64,000 nucleotides of DNA from Paucisalibacillus globulus (GCF_900184735.1 NZ_LT855392.1:92194-156193), one strand, 5' to 3'; positions 19,091-28,322 are shown, numbered from the stretch's first letter. Numbers and translations are program-made. The notes: generated from the sequence alone by a model not told the origin.

Positions 19091-20445
19091 CAATGACTCT
19101 CCTTTCGTGTGAACACAACCATTTGGGTTGGATGTCCATATAACGGGTGTTCTTCCCCAATACCATCGAATGTTAACTCATAATTACCAGGGTTCACTAT
19201 CTTACACCAATCCTGAAATTCAACTCTTGTCCATTCAAATCGATGATCGGTATGCCTATATTCTTTGCCCATATCATAAACACAGTTATATTCCTGATTC
19301 GGTGTTGTAATGATTAACGTCTTTGGCCTATAATTCTTTAACATATTATCCATAATGCGAGGTAAACGATATTCATCAATATGTTCAATCACTTCACATA
19401 ACACCATCACATCTTTGGAACGCAATCTATCATCATAGTAAAAGAGAGATCCCATTACAGTAGTTGGCGGGAGAAAGTTCTCTTTATCCCTTACTTCTTC
19501 AAAGCGTTTTAAAGCTTTCAGAGTAGCAACCTCTGATGGCTCCACAGCCAATATCTCTTTTACTCCATTCAAAAATCCTAAACGCACGGAAAGTTTTCCT
19601 TCTCCAGAGCCAAAATCTACAATACTCTCTTTATTAGATAGGTTTTGGATGTGTTCAATTATTTTCTCATACCTAAGATCATTCAACCGTACCTTTCTCT
19701 CCGCCACTTCTTTTCCAACAGGTTCATTTTTAGCATCTATTTCTACTGTATCTATTAACTCTTTAAAACGAAGTGCACGTCTTAAGATAAACTCCCTTTG
19801 TGGATGAGTGTCTAGCCACCCTTCACCATATCTGTCTATCTTTTCTATCTCTTTTTCGTCAATGTAGTAGTGCTTATAATTATCTAATACAGGAATTAGT
19901 ACAAAAAGTTGCCTTAATCCGTTCTGTAAAGTGGTTAGTCCGTTTAAGGTAATATATCTAGCAGTACTTTTACTTTTTATATCAACTTGGTAATCTACTT
20001 TCCCATACGTAATATCCACTTCGAATCCTAGAGGTTCAAACAAACTTATAATCTGTTTATCTGACAAATCCGACGCCAATGGACCAAAACCAAAACGAAA
20101 TTCGAAATCATGATTCACCCATGATGCAAATTCTTCTTTAGGTTTTCCGTTTAGAGCAGTACCAAGAGCAGACCTTAAGAAAGAGCAAAAGATACTGCTA
20201 ACAACAAACTCTCTATCATTTATGTAAGAAGTAATGTCATAGTTTTCCGAACTTTTTCTTGATAAGTTGATTGGGTCAGGTGTTACAAAGAATGTCGCTT
20301 CTACTTCATTTCTAAGAAACTTACTGTAAAACATTCTAACTAAATGGCCATTCGTGCTTCTTTCATATAAATTATTAGGGTTTTTAGAAAGTAAATAGGA
20401 GATTACTTCCGCGTTACTGCCCTTTGCATGAATCGTTAACTGCAT
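19090..20445 (-). CDS. hen1: 3'-terminal RNA ribose 2'-O-methyltransferase Hen1
   Basis: 451 aa. The N-terminal half is the bacterial Hen1-specific region that binds Pnkp in the known heterotetramer. The C-terminal half is the SAM methyltransferase: motif I VDFGSGEGKLSVRL near 280, the metal-binding CEVIEHI at about 350-356 (ExxEH), and YRHTDHRFEWTR near 400 supplying another His. It marks the 3' end at the repair site with a 2'-O-methyl before ligation. It is the first gene of the hen1-pnkp operon. The start ATG has GAGGTG 5 nt upstream. Confidence 0.94.
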   Translation of the reverse strand: MQLTIHAKGSNAEVISYLLSKNPNNLYERSTNGHLVRMFYSKFLRNEVEATFFVTPDPINLSRKSSENYDITSYINDREFVVSSIFCSFLRSALGTALNGKPKEEFASWVNHDFEFRFGFGPLASDLSDKQIISLFEPLGFEVDITYGKVDYQVDIKSKSTARYITLNGLTTLQNGLRQLFVLIPVLDNYKHYYIDEKEIEKIDRYGEGWLDTHPQREFILRRALRFKELIDTVEIDAKNEPVGKEVAERKVRLNDLRYEKIIEHIQNLSNKESIVDFGSGEGKLSVRLGFLNGVKEILAVEPSEVATLKALKRFEEVRDKENFLPPTTVMGSLFYYDDRLRSKDVMVLCEVIEHIDEYRLPRIMDNMLKNYRPKTLIITTPNQEYNCVYDMGKEYRHTDHRFEWTRVEFQDWCKIVNPGNYELTFDGIGEEHPLYGHPTQMVVFTRKESH

Positions 20446-20551
20446 CGTAACACCTCATTTTTTGTTCCAATTTTATACAAATATACCATAATTAATAGAA
20501 GGGTACATCTCCCAATTTGGTATATGAATATTTCTATAATAATTAAAGGAC

Positions 20552-20574
20552 TGAGACACATTTCACGTGTCTCA
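20552..20574 (-). terminator. Hairpin at the end of tlp
   Basis: Stem TGAGACAC / GTGTCTCA at the tlp 3' end. The T-run is weak. Confidence 0.5.
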
Positions 20575-20814
20575 ATCCTCTATTTCACCATTTCTACGTG
20601 CAGCCATCTCTTGTTCCATTTCCTGTTCCATGGCGGCAATAGACTGTTTTCTTCTCTCGTTTTTATTTTTTATAAACTCTTGTTCCTCAGGACTTGCAAA
20701 TTCCAAACTAGTTTCCGCATCTTTTAATTTTGCCTGTGTGTTTTCAATCATGTCATGCAGGCGTTCCACATTATTTTTTCTATTATCAGGATTGGTTTGT
20801 TTATGATTAGACAA
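20572..20814 (-). CDS. tlp: Small acid-soluble spore protein, Tlp family
   Basis: 80 aa, hydrophilic and helical. Characteristic Tlp features: N-terminal NPDNRKNNVERLHDMI, central AETSLEFASPEEQEFIKNKNERR, and C-terminal MAARRNGEIED. The start is TTG 20814 with GGAGG 7 nt upstream. Tlp proteins accumulate in the developing spore under forespore control. Its presence supports a spore-forming host. No sigma-G promoter was confidently identified. Confidence 0.88.
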   Translation of the reverse strand: MSNHKQTNPDNRKNNVERLHDMIENTQAKLKDAETSLEFASPEEQEFIKNKNERRKQSIAAMEQEMEQEMAARRNGEIED

Positions 20815-20902
20815 TTTTGTACCTCCAATTATTTCAAGGGCTTTTTTATAGTTTGGTTCTTTTTAATCTTTGTATACAAGTAACTTCATCATCGTCGTTG
20901 TC

Positions 20903-20958
20903 TTGTAAAAATTAAATTCAAACAGTATAATTAGCTAAAATAGCTATTTTAGCTAATT
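20903..20958 (+). promoter_or_regulatory. Promoter and 30-bp palindromic operator of the Phd-Uma2 gene
   Basis: TTGTAA (20903-20908), 17-bp spacer, TATAAT (20926-20931). A perfect 30-bp palindrome, with half AATTAGCTAAAATAG, spans 20929-20958 and overlaps the -10, ending just before GGGAGG of the next gene. TAGCTA occurs at its centre and TTAGCTAA at its flanks. It fits autorepression by the Phd/YefM N-domain of the product; that role is inference. Confidence 0.75.
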
Positions 20959-20972
20959 GGGAGGTATCGCCC

Positions 20973-21713
20973 TTGATTATTAATTCAACAGAATTACAAA
21001 ATAACTTTGGCAAATACCTAATGCTTGCAGCACAAGAAGATATTATTATTACAAGAAATGGAACAGAAATTGCTAAGCTAACTGCCGTTAAGGAAGCCAC
21101 TGCCGATCAATCACTCCTATTAGAGAATGTCAGAGAGAAAGTTCCGGAATATAGCACCCATGGCAAAAAGGCAACATATAAGGAGTTCCTCCAATTAAGC
21201 AAAGTATCTGAGGAACGATATGAATATATCGATGGAGAGATTTATTGGATTGCTTCACCTAAAACAGCACACCAACGTGCTATTACTGAATTATTTGGAA
21301 CCTTTTATAATTCCTTCCAGGGAACTCGATGTACACCAATGGTTGCGCCATATGATATTGAACTGAGACGAACTGAAGAAAACATTAATGTAGTTCAACC
21401 AGACCTGATGGTTATTTGTGATCTGGAAGAAAATATAAATGAACAGGATTACTATAAAGGTGTGCCATCCCTTGTTGTGGAAGTACTTTCAAAAAGCACA
21501 CAAAGAAAAGACCTCATTCAAAAGCTAGATTTATATATGTCCACTGGTGTTCATGAATATTGGATTGTTAATCCAGAGAACAAAGAAGTCACGGTTTATC
21601 TATTTGAGGATAAGAACATTGGTAGGATTTCAACTTATAAAAAGGATGAGACTGTATATTCGTTTAAGTTTGATAATTTGAATGTAGAATTAAAAAAAAT
21701 CTTTAAAATATAA
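20973..21713 (+). CDS. Phd/YefM antitoxin domain fused to Uma2-family endonuclease-like domain
   Basis: 246 aa from TTG 20973 (GGGAGG 8 nt upstream). Residues 1-40 (INSTELQNNFGKYLMLA, IIITRNGTEIAKLTAV) form a Phd/YefM DNA-binding antitoxin fold. From about residue 65 on it is a Uma2/DUF820 domain of the PD-(D/E)xK nuclease superfamily: YEYIDGEIYWIASP, VVQPDLMVIC (PD), and VPSLVVEVLSKST (ExK-like), followed by KLDLYMSTGVHEYWIVNP. It may be a self-contained toxin-antitoxin-like unit or a regulator with a captured nuclease domain. Nuclease activity of Uma2 proteins is predicted, not established. The 30-bp palindrome upstream suggests self-regulation. Confidence 0.85.
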   Translation: MIINSTELQNNFGKYLMLAAQEDIIITRNGTEIAKLTAVKEATADQSLLLENVREKVPEYSTHGKKATYKEFLQLSKVSEERYEYIDGEIYWIASPKTAHQRAITELFGTFYNSFQGTRCTPMVAPYDIELRRTEENINVVQPDLMVICDLEENINEQDYYKGVPSLVVEVLSKSTQRKDLIQKLDLYMSTGVHEYWIVNPENKEVTVYLFEDKNIGRISTYKKDETVYSFKFDNLNVELKKIFKI

Positions 21714-21739
21714 TCTCAACATAATTTAGGATTAAAAAA

Positions 21740-21780
21740 CAACAGGGTGGTATCAATTCCTAATAGATACCACCCTGTTG
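21740..21780. terminator. Strong terminator shared by convergent genes
   Basis: 15-bp perfect stem CAACAGGGTGGTATC / GATACCACCCTGTTG, with a T-run on the minus strand. It serves the methyltransferase gene at 21803 and probably the Uma2 gene. Confidence 0.92.
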
Positions 21781-21802
21781 TATTATGGATTAGACCATAT
21801 TA

Positions 21803-23206
21803 TTATATTTGCTCATTCGTTTTTAAAGTTAGTAATGCCACACACTCTACATGAACCGTATGCGGGAATAAGTCAACTGGTTGAACTTCAATCAGTTCAT
21901 ACCCAAAAGGTTCAAGCTCCTTAATATCTTCAGCAAAGGTATCCGGATTACAAGAAACATACACTACACGTTCCGGTTGTGCTCGACCAATACGGCGCAT
22001 TACCTTACCACCTGCACCAGAGCGAGGTGGATCAAGAAGTAACAACTCTGGTATTCCAAAACTTTCTAATACTTCATCAATCCCACGTCTTGCATCTTTT
22101 GCTAAGAAATACGTATTATCAATTCCATTATCTTTCGCATTTCGCTTGGCAGATTCAATAGAAGTTTCCACAATTTCAATTCCAGCAAGCTTACCAACTT
22201 GGCTAGCGAATGGAAGGGAGAACGTACCTACCCCACAGAATAAATCAATCATTTTCTCAGTTTCTTTAGGTTTACCCATTTCAAGAGCCAATTCTACTAG
22301 CTTCTGTGCTTGAATAGGATTTGTTTGAAAGAACGTATCGAACCAAATTCGATAACGATAGCCTAGCATCTCATCGTAAATGAAATCCCGTCCTGCTAGT
22401 GTATGAGTCTCTTCCGCTTGCGTACGGTCAGCCCAATCTGTATTTTTAAACCACATTAGACTTTTTACTTTTGGAAATTTCTTGGATATTCTTTCTTCTA
22501 AATCTTTAACTGCAGATTCCAGTTCACCATTAGGAGATTCTGTTGCAAAAAGACCTAGCATAATTTCTCCCGTTGCAAATGACTGACGTACCATTAGGTG
22601 GCGCAATAGCCCTTCATGCGCATCCTTATCATATCCTGAAAGTTCATGGTCCTTAGCCCAATCGGCAACTTCCATTGTAGCCTCTACCATTTCCTTACCA
22701 GCGATTAAGCAAGTCTCTAAAGATATTATTTTTCTCCAATTTCCAAGTTCATGAAGTCCTAAAGAACCATCTTTAGCAAAGGTAAATTCCATCTTATTCC
22801 GATAATGCCACGGGTTATCCATTCCAATTGTGTCATGTACTAAATTGGAATCAAAGCCTTGCTCTTCCAAAACCCTCTTTACATGGTCCGTTTTGTGGTT
22901 TAATTGTCCAGTATATGCCCAGTGTTGCCATACACAACCACCACATCGATCAAAATGCGGACAAGGAGCTTCTACTCGTTCTGCATGAGCTTCCACTATT
23001 TCTTCTGGTATGACTCTTGTTCTCTTTTTCTCAGGTTGTCCAACTGTAACTTGAACCTTTTCCCCAGGTAATGTTTGCGGGATGGTGAGCTTTAACTTTC
23101 TAGGATTAACCTCACCAATATCACGCCAAACAACGGCACGGCCAGAACCTTTTTTATCTAAATCATTAATTTCTGTGATATATGTTTCACTTTTTGTAGT
23201 TGTCAA
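21803..23206 (-). CDS. RumA/RlmD-family 23S rRNA (uracil-C5)-methyltransferase, paralogue 1
   Basis: 467 aa. N-terminal TRAM-like beta domain; Fe-S cysteines in APCPHFDRCGGCVWQH plus a later Cys (LETCLIAG); SAM motif MIDLFCGVGTFSLP; DPPRSG; catalytic Cys in YVSCNPDTFAEDI. The start is TTG with GAGGAGG 8 nt upstream. The family methylates C5 of uridines in 23S rRNA. A second member at 42522-43907 is the closer match to B. subtilis RlmCD (YefA), so this one resembles YfjO and its target base is uncertain. It is monocistronic with a strong terminator. Confidence 0.88.
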   Translation of the reverse strand: MTTTKSETYITEINDLDKKGSGRAVVWRDIGEVNPRKLKLTIPQTLPGEKVQVTVGQPEKKRTRVIPEEIVEAHAERVEAPCPHFDRCGGCVWQHWAYTGQLNHKTDHVKRVLEEQGFDSNLVHDTIGMDNPWHYRNKMEFTFAKDGSLGLHELGNWRKIISLETCLIAGKEMVEATMEVADWAKDHELSGYDKDAHEGLLRHLMVRQSFATGEIMLGLFATESPNGELESAVKDLEERISKKFPKVKSLMWFKNTDWADRTQAEETHTLAGRDFIYDEMLGYRYRIWFDTFFQTNPIQAQKLVELALEMGKPKETEKMIDLFCGVGTFSLPFASQVGKLAGIEIVETSIESAKRNAKDNGIDNTYFLAKDARRGIDEVLESFGIPELLLLDPPRSGAGGKVMRRIGRAQPERVVYVSCNPDTFAEDIKELEPFGYELIEVQPVDLFPHTVHVECVALLTLKTNEQI

Positions 23207-23392
23207 GATTTGCTCCTCCTCTCAACTCTTCCTTATCTATGAAATGTCTCTAGCATTCAATCTTAACATATTAGCATTTTTGCATACTAACCTATTATAG
23301 CGGAACAAGACTTAATTGAAAATGACAATCCATACATAAACGGCAATTCTAGTAGGATATTAGAAATAGTAAACTTAAAGGAGGTTCTCACA

Positions 23393-24610
23393 ATGTTCCG
23401 GGTACTTACAATAAGCCTTGTGATATTACTGCTGTTCCCTATGGTTACTTTTGCGAATACTGATAACATAAAAGCCGCTTTTATTCGAGATTGGAACCTT
23501 TGGACGCTTATTGGCGATAAAGAAACACAAATTACTAAAGAAAATAAGAAAGTATTTAGCCCTAAGTGGTCATCAGATGGAGAATGGATTCTATATCAAG
23601 TTGCATCTACTACTGAATTTGGGGAAGAAAATGAAGTTTGGGCATATAACCTTGAGACTAAGGAATTTAAGCGAATTGCTAGAAATGGGAATTCACCCGC
23701 CTGGGCTCCAAATAAAAACGTAATTGCCTATAATGACAGTGGAATTTTAGATATATCTGATTTAGATCAGTTTTATAATATTGCTACGGGTGTTAGTGAT
23801 TTCACTTGGCTTCCGGATGGAAATGGGTTCCTTCTCTCCTCCTCCGGTGTTCTTAGGCCGGATGGGTGGACTAGTGCAATCTTGTATACAAAAGAGGTTA
23901 CGGATAATTATGAAGATGTACCATTATTTGGAGGAGCGGATCACTTTTTTACATTACCCAAGGAAATAGAACATGACAACGAAAGAATCATTGCTGTGAA
24001 TGCAGGTGATTTTGCCTATTCACCGAGTAGCGTATGGATTTCCTTCATCGTATCTCCAACCGCTTCTTGGGCGATGGATAGTAATATGCTTTGTGTAATA
24101 GACAGGAACGGAGAGAACTTTGAAGTAATAGATGAGATTACGACCTTTAGTGTGGGAAGTCCAAAATGGGCACCATCTACTGATACGATTGCCTTTATTG
24201 CTGGGGGTGGAAGGCTTACATTTGGTTTTAAAAATAAGAAATTGAAGATACATGAAATGCCTACATCCATTCAGTACACACCGGATAACTATGTAGATAT
24301 AGACTTTGATTGGGTCTCTAATGAATTTATTATTACATCTAGGACGACAGAGGGAGAATGGTCCGAACAACCATTACCGATATTGTATTCCATTCATATA
24401 AAACATAACAAGCAAGTAGCAATAACAAATCCCCCCAATGGGTATGGAGATTATAATCCACAGTATATTGAATCACTTGAAAAGATTATTTGGTTGCGTG
24501 GAAAATCAATTACGGATGAAGAACCTACGCTTTGGAAAGCAAACTCTGATGGTACCGAGGCAGAAGCTTGGATTACGAATGTTGATTCTATTGAATTTTA
24601 CGGAAAGTAA
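23393..24610 (+). CDS. Exported TolB-like beta-propeller protein
   Basis: 405 aa. A clear signal peptide (MFRVLTISLVILLLFPMVTFAN) with a likely cleavage after AN-type residues near 22-24 is followed by repeated blades of TolB/WD40-like form. Examples are SPKWSSDGEWILYQ, SPAWAPNKNVIAYN, FTWLPDGNGFLLSS, SPKWAPSTDTIAFI. It is secreted or held at the wall. AAAGGAGG precedes the ATG. It is flanked by its own terminator, so it is probably transcribed alone. The ligand and role are unknown. Confidence 0.82.
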   Translation: MFRVLTISLVILLLFPMVTFANTDNIKAAFIRDWNLWTLIGDKETQITKENKKVFSPKWSSDGEWILYQVASTTEFGEENEVWAYNLETKEFKRIARNGNSPAWAPNKNVIAYNDSGILDISDLDQFYNIATGVSDFTWLPDGNGFLLSSSGVLRPDGWTSAILYTKEVTDNYEDVPLFGGADHFFTLPKEIEHDNERIIAVNAGDFAYSPSSVWISFIVSPTASWAMDSNMLCVIDRNGENFEVIDEITTFSVGSPKWAPSTDTIAFIAGGGRLTFGFKNKKLKIHEMPTSIQYTPDNYVDIDFDWVSNEFIITSRTTEGEWSEQPLPILYSIHIKHNKQVAITNPPNGYGDYNPQYIESLEKIIWLRGKSITDEEPTLWKANSDGTEAEAWITNVDSIEFYGK

Positions 24611-24641
24611 AAACTCTGATATTGGTTTAATATCAGAGTTT
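24611..24641. terminator. Terminator between convergent genes
   Basis: AAACTCTGATATT / AATATCAGAGTTT stem with short loop. It can act on both strands. Confidence 0.85.
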
Positions 24642-24670
24642 CTCAGACAGAATTAGTATTTAGTACTTAT

Positions 24671-25627
24671 TTAGATACTTACATCTCTTTTCTTAAAGAA
24701 CAAGAAAGAGAGGAATAAGAATAGAATCAGATAAACAATTAACACCACAATGGAAAAACCAAGTGTCATGCCTTCAATCATTGGTCCATCTGTAAAGTAT
24801 AATTCTAAATTGGTATTGGCAAACACGGAATACTTAGCCCAATCTGTAAACATTGCCAAGATACCTGTTGCAGTACTTCCAATAAATAACAGCATAACAG
24901 ATAGTGCAATTGCAATTGTTTCACTTCTAAATATAGTGGAAATCATAAACGCCATTGCAGTTAACATTAGAATGGAAACAGAACTTGCCAAATAACTCAA
25001 ACCTAAGAATAGGATTCTAGAACGCTCTGTAACTTCACCATCAATGGCAGATAAGTGTACGGATGATCCATCAAATCCGAATAAAATACTACCAATAATA
25101 AACGATAGTATAAAAGTTACCACTAAAAGAAAAATCCCAAACAATAACGTCGTAATAAACTTAGACGCAAGTATTTGATTTCTTGATGCTGAACGTACCA
25201 ATAGCAATTTAATGGTACCCTTGTTAAATTCGTGCGCAACTATTGAAGATCCAACAATAATGACAAATACCCCTATTAATTGCACTAATAAAATATTAGT
25301 ATCCATATAGCTCCAAACATTAGTTTCTTCGTACGGGGAAATATCATTTTCAATACGGTAATTATTGATTGCTTGCTGATTGATGGCATAGGTTTCGGTA
25401 AAGTAATTAAAAGCTTCTTCCTCTTGTTGTTTATACGATTCATTTTCTACTGCTAAATTTTGCTTCCAATCCCCTTTGCCAGGCAAGTCACTACTATCCG
25501 TTTGGTTAAAAAAGATGATTACAGCTGTAAGTACAATACCTAATAGTAAAATGCCAAGCATCACATATGTACTAACACGATTAAATAACTTCATCCATTC
25601 ATTTTGTACTAATCTAAATAATAGCAT
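24671..25627 (-). CDS. ABC-2 type transporter permease
   Basis: 318 aa with a membrane helix near residues 18-38, a large extracytoplasmic loop (about 40-110), then five more helices. This is the ABC-2 layout seen in bacitracin/lantibiotic and Na+ exporters. The ending LFFKKRDVSI is typical for these permeases. It overlaps the upstream ATPase gene stop, so the two are co-translated. Substrate unknown. Confidence 0.85.
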   Translation of the reverse strand: MLLFRLVQNEWMKLFNRVSTYVMLGILLLGIVLTAVIIFFNQTDSSDLPGKGDWKQNLAVENESYKQQEEEAFNYFTETYAINQQAINNYRIENDISPYEETNVWSYMDTNILLVQLIGVFVIIVGSSIVAHEFNKGTIKLLLVRSASRNQILASKFITTLLFGIFLLVVTFILSFIIGSILFGFDGSSVHLSAIDGEVTERSRILFLGLSYLASSVSILMLTAMAFMISTIFRSETIAIALSVMLLFIGSTATGILAMFTDWAKYSVFANTNLELYFTDGPMIEGMTLGFSIVVLIVYLILFLFLSFLFFKKRDVSI

Positions 25628-26547
25628 TAGGAGACCTCCCCATTTGTAGCCTGTAAGAATCTATCTTCTAGTGTTTGCTTTTCTTTAATTACTTGGTAGA
25701 CAATAATTTCATTGCTTGTTAAGTATGTAATAATACTTCCAATTTGTTCTTTTGTAGCCTTAACTCTGATAATACTATCCTGAATTTCAATCGTTAAATC
25801 TGGATATTCGTTCTGCAAGAGGTTTTTTGCTTTCTCTACATCATTAACCTCTATCATATGAGGGTTAGCTAGATCAACTTGATCCTCATTCGATACGTCC
25901 TCTACCTGAACAAGTTCTCCTTTTTGAATGATTGCAAACCGATCACACATTAATTCCATCTCAGAAAGAACATGACTAGAGACAAGAATAGCAATTCCCT
26001 CTTCTTTGGCAACTTTACGTAAATAATCACGCATTTGTCTAATGCCTGCTGGATCCAATCCATTGGTTGGTTCATCCAAAATAAGAATTTTAGGATTATG
26101 AAGCATGGCTTGAGCAATTCCTAAACGTTGTTTCATCCCAAGCGAAAAGCGAGATACCTTTTCATCCTTGACATGCTCTAAATTCACTAATTCTAGTCGA
26201 TGTTGAATATCCTCCTTGGTCACATTGTTACTCATACGGGCAAAGTGGATTAAGTTCTTCCTTGCTGACAAATAAGGGTATAACTCTGGGTTCTCAACGA
26301 TTGCACCAATATTCTCAATTGCTTTCTTATAGTTTTTACTGATGCTATTACCATTAACTAATATTTCACCAGATGTAATATTAGTTAGACCAACAATCAT
26401 ACGAATAGTCGTTGTCTTACCTGCACCATTAGGTCCTAGAAATCCAAATACTTCCCCCGGATACACATCAAATGAAAGGTCCTTGATAATATGCTTTTTT
26501 CCAATTTTCTTATTTACTTTTTTAAGTGATAAAATAGGTTCACTCAA
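25627..26547 (-). CDS. ABC transporter ATP-binding protein (BcrA-like)
   Basis: 306 aa. Walker A GPNGAGKTT near 40, signature FSLGMKQRLGIAQ, Walker B ILILDEPTNGLDP, H-loop VSSHVL; a C-terminal extension of about 90 residues is typical of BcrA-type ATPases. TTG 26547 is taken as start (AAGGAG 8 nt upstream), because the GTG at 26556 overlaps the ribosome site. First gene of an exporter pair with the permease at 24671. No two-component or GntR regulator is adjacent. Confidence 0.88.
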   Translation of the reverse strand: MSEPILSLKKVNKKIGKKHIIKDLSFDVYPGEVFGFLGPNGAGKTTTIRMIVGLTNITSGEILVNGNSISKNYKKAIENIGAIVENPELYPYLSARKNLIHFARMSNNVTKEDIQHRLELVNLEHVKDEKVSRFSLGMKQRLGIAQAMLHNPKILILDEPTNGLDPAGIRQMRDYLRKVAKEEGIAILVSSHVLSEMELMCDRFAIIQKGELVQVEDVSNEDQVDLANPHMIEVNDVEKAKNLLQNEYPDLTIEIQDSIIRVKATKEQIGSIITYLTSNEIIVYQVIKEKQTLEDRFLQATNGEVS

Positions 26548-26707
26548 TATTAGCACTCCTTCTTAACAATTAATCATCCTGAAATAAAATAATCCCCCTG
26601 CAATCTTTCAACCATTACATTCACACTATAAAAATAGATATTTTTTTGTGGCATCTTTCTATACGATTATCTCCTACATTTGGTTTCATAGAGATTTATT
26701 TTATTTA

Positions 26708-26738
26708 TGCCAGTCCTGTAACCTATTACAGAACTGGC
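26708..26738 (-). terminator. Terminator after the ABC-F gene
   Basis: Stem GCCAGT-CTGTA / TACAG-ACTGGC with one mismatch on each arm, followed by an A/T-rich stretch on the minus strand. Confidence 0.65.
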
Positions 26739-26753
26739 ACGTCAATTAGCTTA

Positions 26754-28217
26754 TTAATCTAGTAATACTAATTTATTATTTTCAAATGCAAATACCATAT
26801 CCGCTACATGACTTATAAAAGTCTGGTCGTGAGACACCAATAGTACAGTCCCTTCATAGCCCTTGATAAATTGTTCTAACGCTTCCAAACAAAATACATC
26901 TAAGAAATTAGTTGGTTCATCTAGAACTAAGACATTATACCGTCCCAAAAATAGACTACATAAAACTAATCGTATTGCCTCACCTCCACTTAAATCTCGA
27001 ACATTCTTATTAATATCATTTCCAGTAAAACTCATAGAATGTAGGACAGCACGGATCTTACTATCATTATAGTCACTTCTCTCCTTCATATAGGCCATAA
27101 CAGTTTGATCTTGATTAAATTGATAATTCATTTGTTCATACGTTCCAAATACTACTTTTGGTGATATTGTTATCCCATCACCTTGTTGTAAGATATGATG
27201 GATTAATGTTGATTTACCTGCACCATTTTTCCCAGTGATCGCAATAGTTTTCCCTAATGGAAACTGGAAACTTGCTTCCTCGAGAAGTAGCTTATCGCCT
27301 ACTTTTAAAGAAAGGCGATCTGCCATAATCGGAAACTTATTGTGTAATGTTAGGGCGTCTGATTGATGGAACCGAATGAGCTGCTCATTCTTAGGGGCAT
27401 CGACTGCCTCCAGTTGTTCTACTCTTTGTTCTATTGCTTTTGCAGCACGTTGTACTGACTTTTGGCTAGTTCCTTTTGATTTTGTCATGAACGTCTTATT
27501 GGGTATATCTTTCACTTCTCTTTTGGACATTTGTCTATTTGCTTGCGTAATTTTATCCGCCTTTTTCATCTTTTCCTCAGCAGCCTTCATAAGACGAGAT
27601 TTTTCTTTCATATATTTTTCATGCATCTCAAGTTGTTGTTTTTTTTGTAATTCCTTTTGTGCTGCATAATCGGAATAATTCCCTGTATATTCGGTTACCT
27701 TACCATTCTCCACTTCCCATATCTTTGTAACGAGTTGATCTAATACATATCGATCATGGCTAACAAGTACAAGTGCACCATAATAATACCTTAATTCTTC
27801 AATGAAAAATTTAATTGCTTCCTGATCTAAGTGTGTTGTTGGTTCATCAATTAATAATCCCTCATGATAGGTTGAGAAGAGTTGGGCTAACTTTAATCTC
27901 GTTTTTTCCCCACCACTGAACTTGTCAATATTTGTCTTTGGAATAGATAACTTACCTAATAAATCATGCTCTACCTCACCTTCTTCAGGTGAAGATAATT
28001 GGTCAAAGTAAGCAAAATCCGCGAATTGTTTTATGTGACCTTTTTCCGGACGGATTTGACCATTCATTAACTTTAATAACGTACTTTTACCTGCGCCATT
28101 TTTTCCAACAATGCCAATACGATCAAACTGATGTACTGCAAGTCTCGGAATACGTAACACTATTTCATCTAAAAATGATAGCTCTAAATTTTCAATTTCT
28201 AAACATACTTTTTCCAT
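26754..28217 (-). CDS. ABC-F ribosomal protection protein (antibiotic-resistance type)
   Basis: 487 aa from ATG 28217 (GGAGG 8 nt upstream). Two ABC domains, each with GKNGAGKST, signatures LSGGEAIR and FSGGEKTR, and Walker B LLIDEPTTHLD and LVLDEPTNFLD. No transmembrane segments. The inter-domain linker (about 190-290) is long, charged and helical, as in ARE-type ABC-F proteins that enter the ribosomal E site and displace drugs. The length matches the Msr/Lsa group (about 490 aa). Expression is almost certainly drug-induced by attenuation. The 440-nt leader contains a promoter, an ErmD-like leader peptide and three terminators. The leader peptide suggests macrolides as inducer; the resistance spectrum is inference. 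Confidence 0.9.
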   Translation of the reverse strand: MEKVCLEIENLELSFLDEIVLRIPRLAVHQFDRIGIVGKNGAGKSTLLKLMNGQIRPEKGHIKQFADFAYFDQLSSPEEGEVEHDLLGKLSIPKTNIDKFSGGEKTRLKLAQLFSTYHEGLLIDEPTTHLDQEAIKFFIEELRYYYGALVLVSHDRYVLDQLVTKIWEVENGKVTEYTGNYSDYAAQKELQKKQQLEMHEKYMKEKSRLMKAAEEKMKKADKITQANRQMSKREVKDIPNKTFMTKSKGTSQKSVQRAAKAIEQRVEQLEAVDAPKNEQLIRFHQSDALTLHNKFPIMADRLSLKVGDKLLLEEASFQFPLGKTIAITGKNGAGKSTLIHHILQQGDGITISPKVVFGTYEQMNYQFNQDQTVMAYMKERSDYNDSKIRAVLHSMSFTGNDINKNVRDLSGGEAIRLVLCSLFLGRYNVLVLDEPTNFLDVFCLEALEQFIKGYEGTVLLVSHDQTFISHVADMVFAFENNKLVLLD

Positions 28218-28232
28218 TTTTACTACCTCCAA

Positions 28233-28264
28233 ATAAAAAAATCACAAGCATCTGCTTGTGATTT
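28233..28264 (-). terminator. Attenuator terminator T3, directly before the ABC-F ribosome site
   Basis: AATCACAAGC / GCTTGTGATT with loop AGAT, then TTTTTTTATT, ending about 4 nt before GGAGG of the ABC-F gene. GCAGATGCTTG of this hairpin can instead pair with CAAGC-TT-ATCTGC inside upstream ORF 2, giving an antiterminator of 11 bp with a 2-nt bulge. Confidence 0.88.
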
Positions 28265-28289
28265 AGAGTAAAGGGAAATAGTCCCATCC

Positions 28290-28322
28290 TTATGTTGGAT
28301 AGGGCAGATAAGCTTGCCGCAA
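28290..28322 (-). CDS. Candidate leader peptide uORF2 (MRQAYLPYPT)
   Basis: TTG start with GAAGGAGGG 4-6 nt upstream, ten codons, TAA. The stop lies in the loop of a hairpin CCCTATCC / GGATGGG, and codons 3-7 form the antiterminator strand for T3. Ribosome occupancy here would therefore decide whether T3 forms. The product is not a peptide I recognise. Expression is inferred from the ribosome site and position. Confidence 0.55.
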   Translation of the reverse strand: MRQAYLPYPT

